Shown one piece after another: positions 63,246-64,000 of a DNA stretch of 64,000 bases. A program made the position numbers and the translations under genes. Source of the DNA: Solicola gregarius. GTDB lineage: Bacteria > Actinomycetota > Actinomycetes > Propionibacteriales > Nocardioidaceae. How positions within the stretch are numbered: position 1 is the first letter of the stretch; every line of letters begins with the position of its first letter. The notes beneath the pieces are model-generated. The model saw nothing but the letters and a program-made list of their open reading frames with translations, had not been told where the DNA came from and ran no database searches. Where the stretch lies: positions 3,658,001-3,722,000 of the forward strand of contig NZ_CP094970.1 in NCBI RefSeq assembly GCF_025790165.1, given 5' to 3'.

Positions 63246-64000
63246 ATGACGACACCCGCAGTAGCGATCACCGGTCTGGAGAAGCGATTCGGCGACGTGA
63301 CGGCGGTCGACGGCGTCGACCTCGAGATCGCATCGGGAGAGTTCTTCTCGATGCTCGGTCCCTCCGGCTCGGGCAAGACCACCGTGCTGCGGACGATCGC
63401 GGGATTCGAGACGCCGACGAGCGGCACCATCCGCCTCGACGGCGAGGACGTCACCCCCCTCGCGCCGTTCGAGCGCAACGTCACGACGGTGTTCCAGGAC
63501 TATGCGCTCTTTCCGCACATGACGGTGGTCGACAACGTCGCGTACGGCCTGCGTGTCCGCGGCATGGCGCGGGCGGAGCGCCGCGAGCGCGCCGCCGAGG
63601 CACTGAGTACGGTCGCCCTCTCGGGGTACGAGCAGCGCCGACCGACCCAGCTGTCCGGCGGTCAGCGGCAACGCGTCGCGCTCGCCCGCGCCCTCGTCGT
63701 CGACCCTGCCGTGCTGCTGCTCGACGAGCCGCTCGGCGCGCTGGACCTCAAGCTGCGCGAGCAGATGCAGGTCGAGCTCAAGCAGATCCAGCGCGATGTC
63801 GGCATCACCTTCATCTTCGTGACGCACGACCAGCAGGAGGCGCTCACGATGAGCGACCGGGTCGCCGTCTTCAACGAGGGCCGCATCCAGCAGATCGGAT
63901 CGGCGCAGGACGTGTACGAGCGACCGGCATCTGAGTTCGTCGCCGGGTTCGTCGGCACCTCCAACCTGCTCGAGGGCGAGGCGGCACGCAGGATCGTCGG
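63246..64000 (+). CDS. potA: ABC importer ATPase (PotA-like), 3' end outside window
   Basis: A clear gene truncated only by the window edge: 251 codons are visible and no stop occurs. Walker [10 protein letters not shown] (about 38), Q-loop [11 protein letters not shown], signature QLSGGQRQR, Walker [12 protein letters not shown] and H-loop VTHDQQEAL are all intact. The visible end [12 protein letters not shown] begins a TOBE-type C-terminal domain. ACAGG precedes the ATG. It is divergent from the PucR gene and probably begins a second polyamine importer; partners lie beyond the window. Confidence 0.93.
   Translation, partial: MTTPAVAITGLEKRFGDVTAVDGVDLEIASGEFFSMLGPSGSGKTTVLRTIAGFETPTSGTIRLDGEDVTPLAPFERNVTTVFQDYALFPHMTVVDNVAYGLRVRGMARAERRERAAEALSTVALSGYEQRRPTQLSGGQRQRVALARALVVDPAVLLLDEPLGALDLKLREQMQVELKQIQRDVGITFIFVTHDQQEALTMSDRVAVFNEGRIQQIGSAQDVYERPASEFVAGFVGTSNLLEGEAARRIV

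Noticed and set aside
63158-63934. 258-residue plus-strand frame near the right end
   Set aside because: It is out of frame with the true PotA-like gene starting at 63246, which has every ABC motif and runs off the window.

Overview
The window is high-GC actinobacterial chromosome. The gene order amt-glnB-glnD-ffh ... rpsP-KH-rimM-trmD ... rplS-lepB-rnhB-DUF2469-YraN-comM-dprA-xerC ... rpsB-tsf-pyrH-frr-cdsA ... rlmN is the conserved actinobacterial core cluster. DUF2469 and mycothiol-dependent-type enzymes agree with this. Frequent GTG starts, dense GTAC words and several leaderless gene starts would fit a Nocardioidaceae-like member of the Propionibacteriales, but that family-level placement is inference. 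I see no tRNA, rRNA, CRISPR array, prophage or insertion sequence.

Layout. (1) 153-6788: nitrogen sensing (ammonium channel, PII, GlnD), a secreted RTX-type repeat protein, and the SRP GTPase. (2) 6874-20729: an accessory block breaks the core order. It holds gluconokinase, two MMPL exporters whose promoters share an element, a DUF559 nuclease-like protein, a tandem-MarR regulator divergent from a heterodimeric ABC exporter, an amidohydrolase and two HIT-family proteins. (3) 20919-32059: ribosome and tRNA maturation genes, with an MFS exporter inserted before rplS, then two signal peptidases, RNase HII, DNA-uptake/processing genes and a XerC/D recombinase with an unusual repeat-bearing N-terminus. 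(4) 32172-35956: M23 peptidase, ADP-ribosylglycohydrolase, PfkB kinase, tyrosine phosphatase. (5) 36237-43397: rpsB to rlmN, interrupted by three minus-strand genes of DinB, SRPBCC and mycothiol-enzyme type. (6) 43500-48541: HAD, VOC, enoyl-CoA hydratase, two small proteins, and propionyl-CoA synthetase. (7) 48633-64000: a polyamine region with an Lrp regulator, aldehyde dehydrogenase, an ABC importer, an FAD amine oxidase-like protein, two class-III aminotransferases, a PucR regulator and a second importer ATPase that runs off the window. A sigma factor / membrane protein pair sits inside this region.

Two genome-scale patterns stand out. Many gene ends carry long, nearly perfect hairpins that fall into sequence families, so they look dispersed rather than independently evolved. 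Many first-in-operon genes have a -10-like hexamer 6-9 nt before the start codon and no Shine-Dalgarno, which points to leaderless mRNAs and fixes several start choices.

In the polyamine region the proteins fit one route: uptake of putrescine/spermidine, transamination or oxidation to 4-aminobutanal, oxidation to GABA, then GABA transamination. A near-identical element lies upstream of the aldehyde dehydrogenase and the distal aminotransferase and may co-regulate them.
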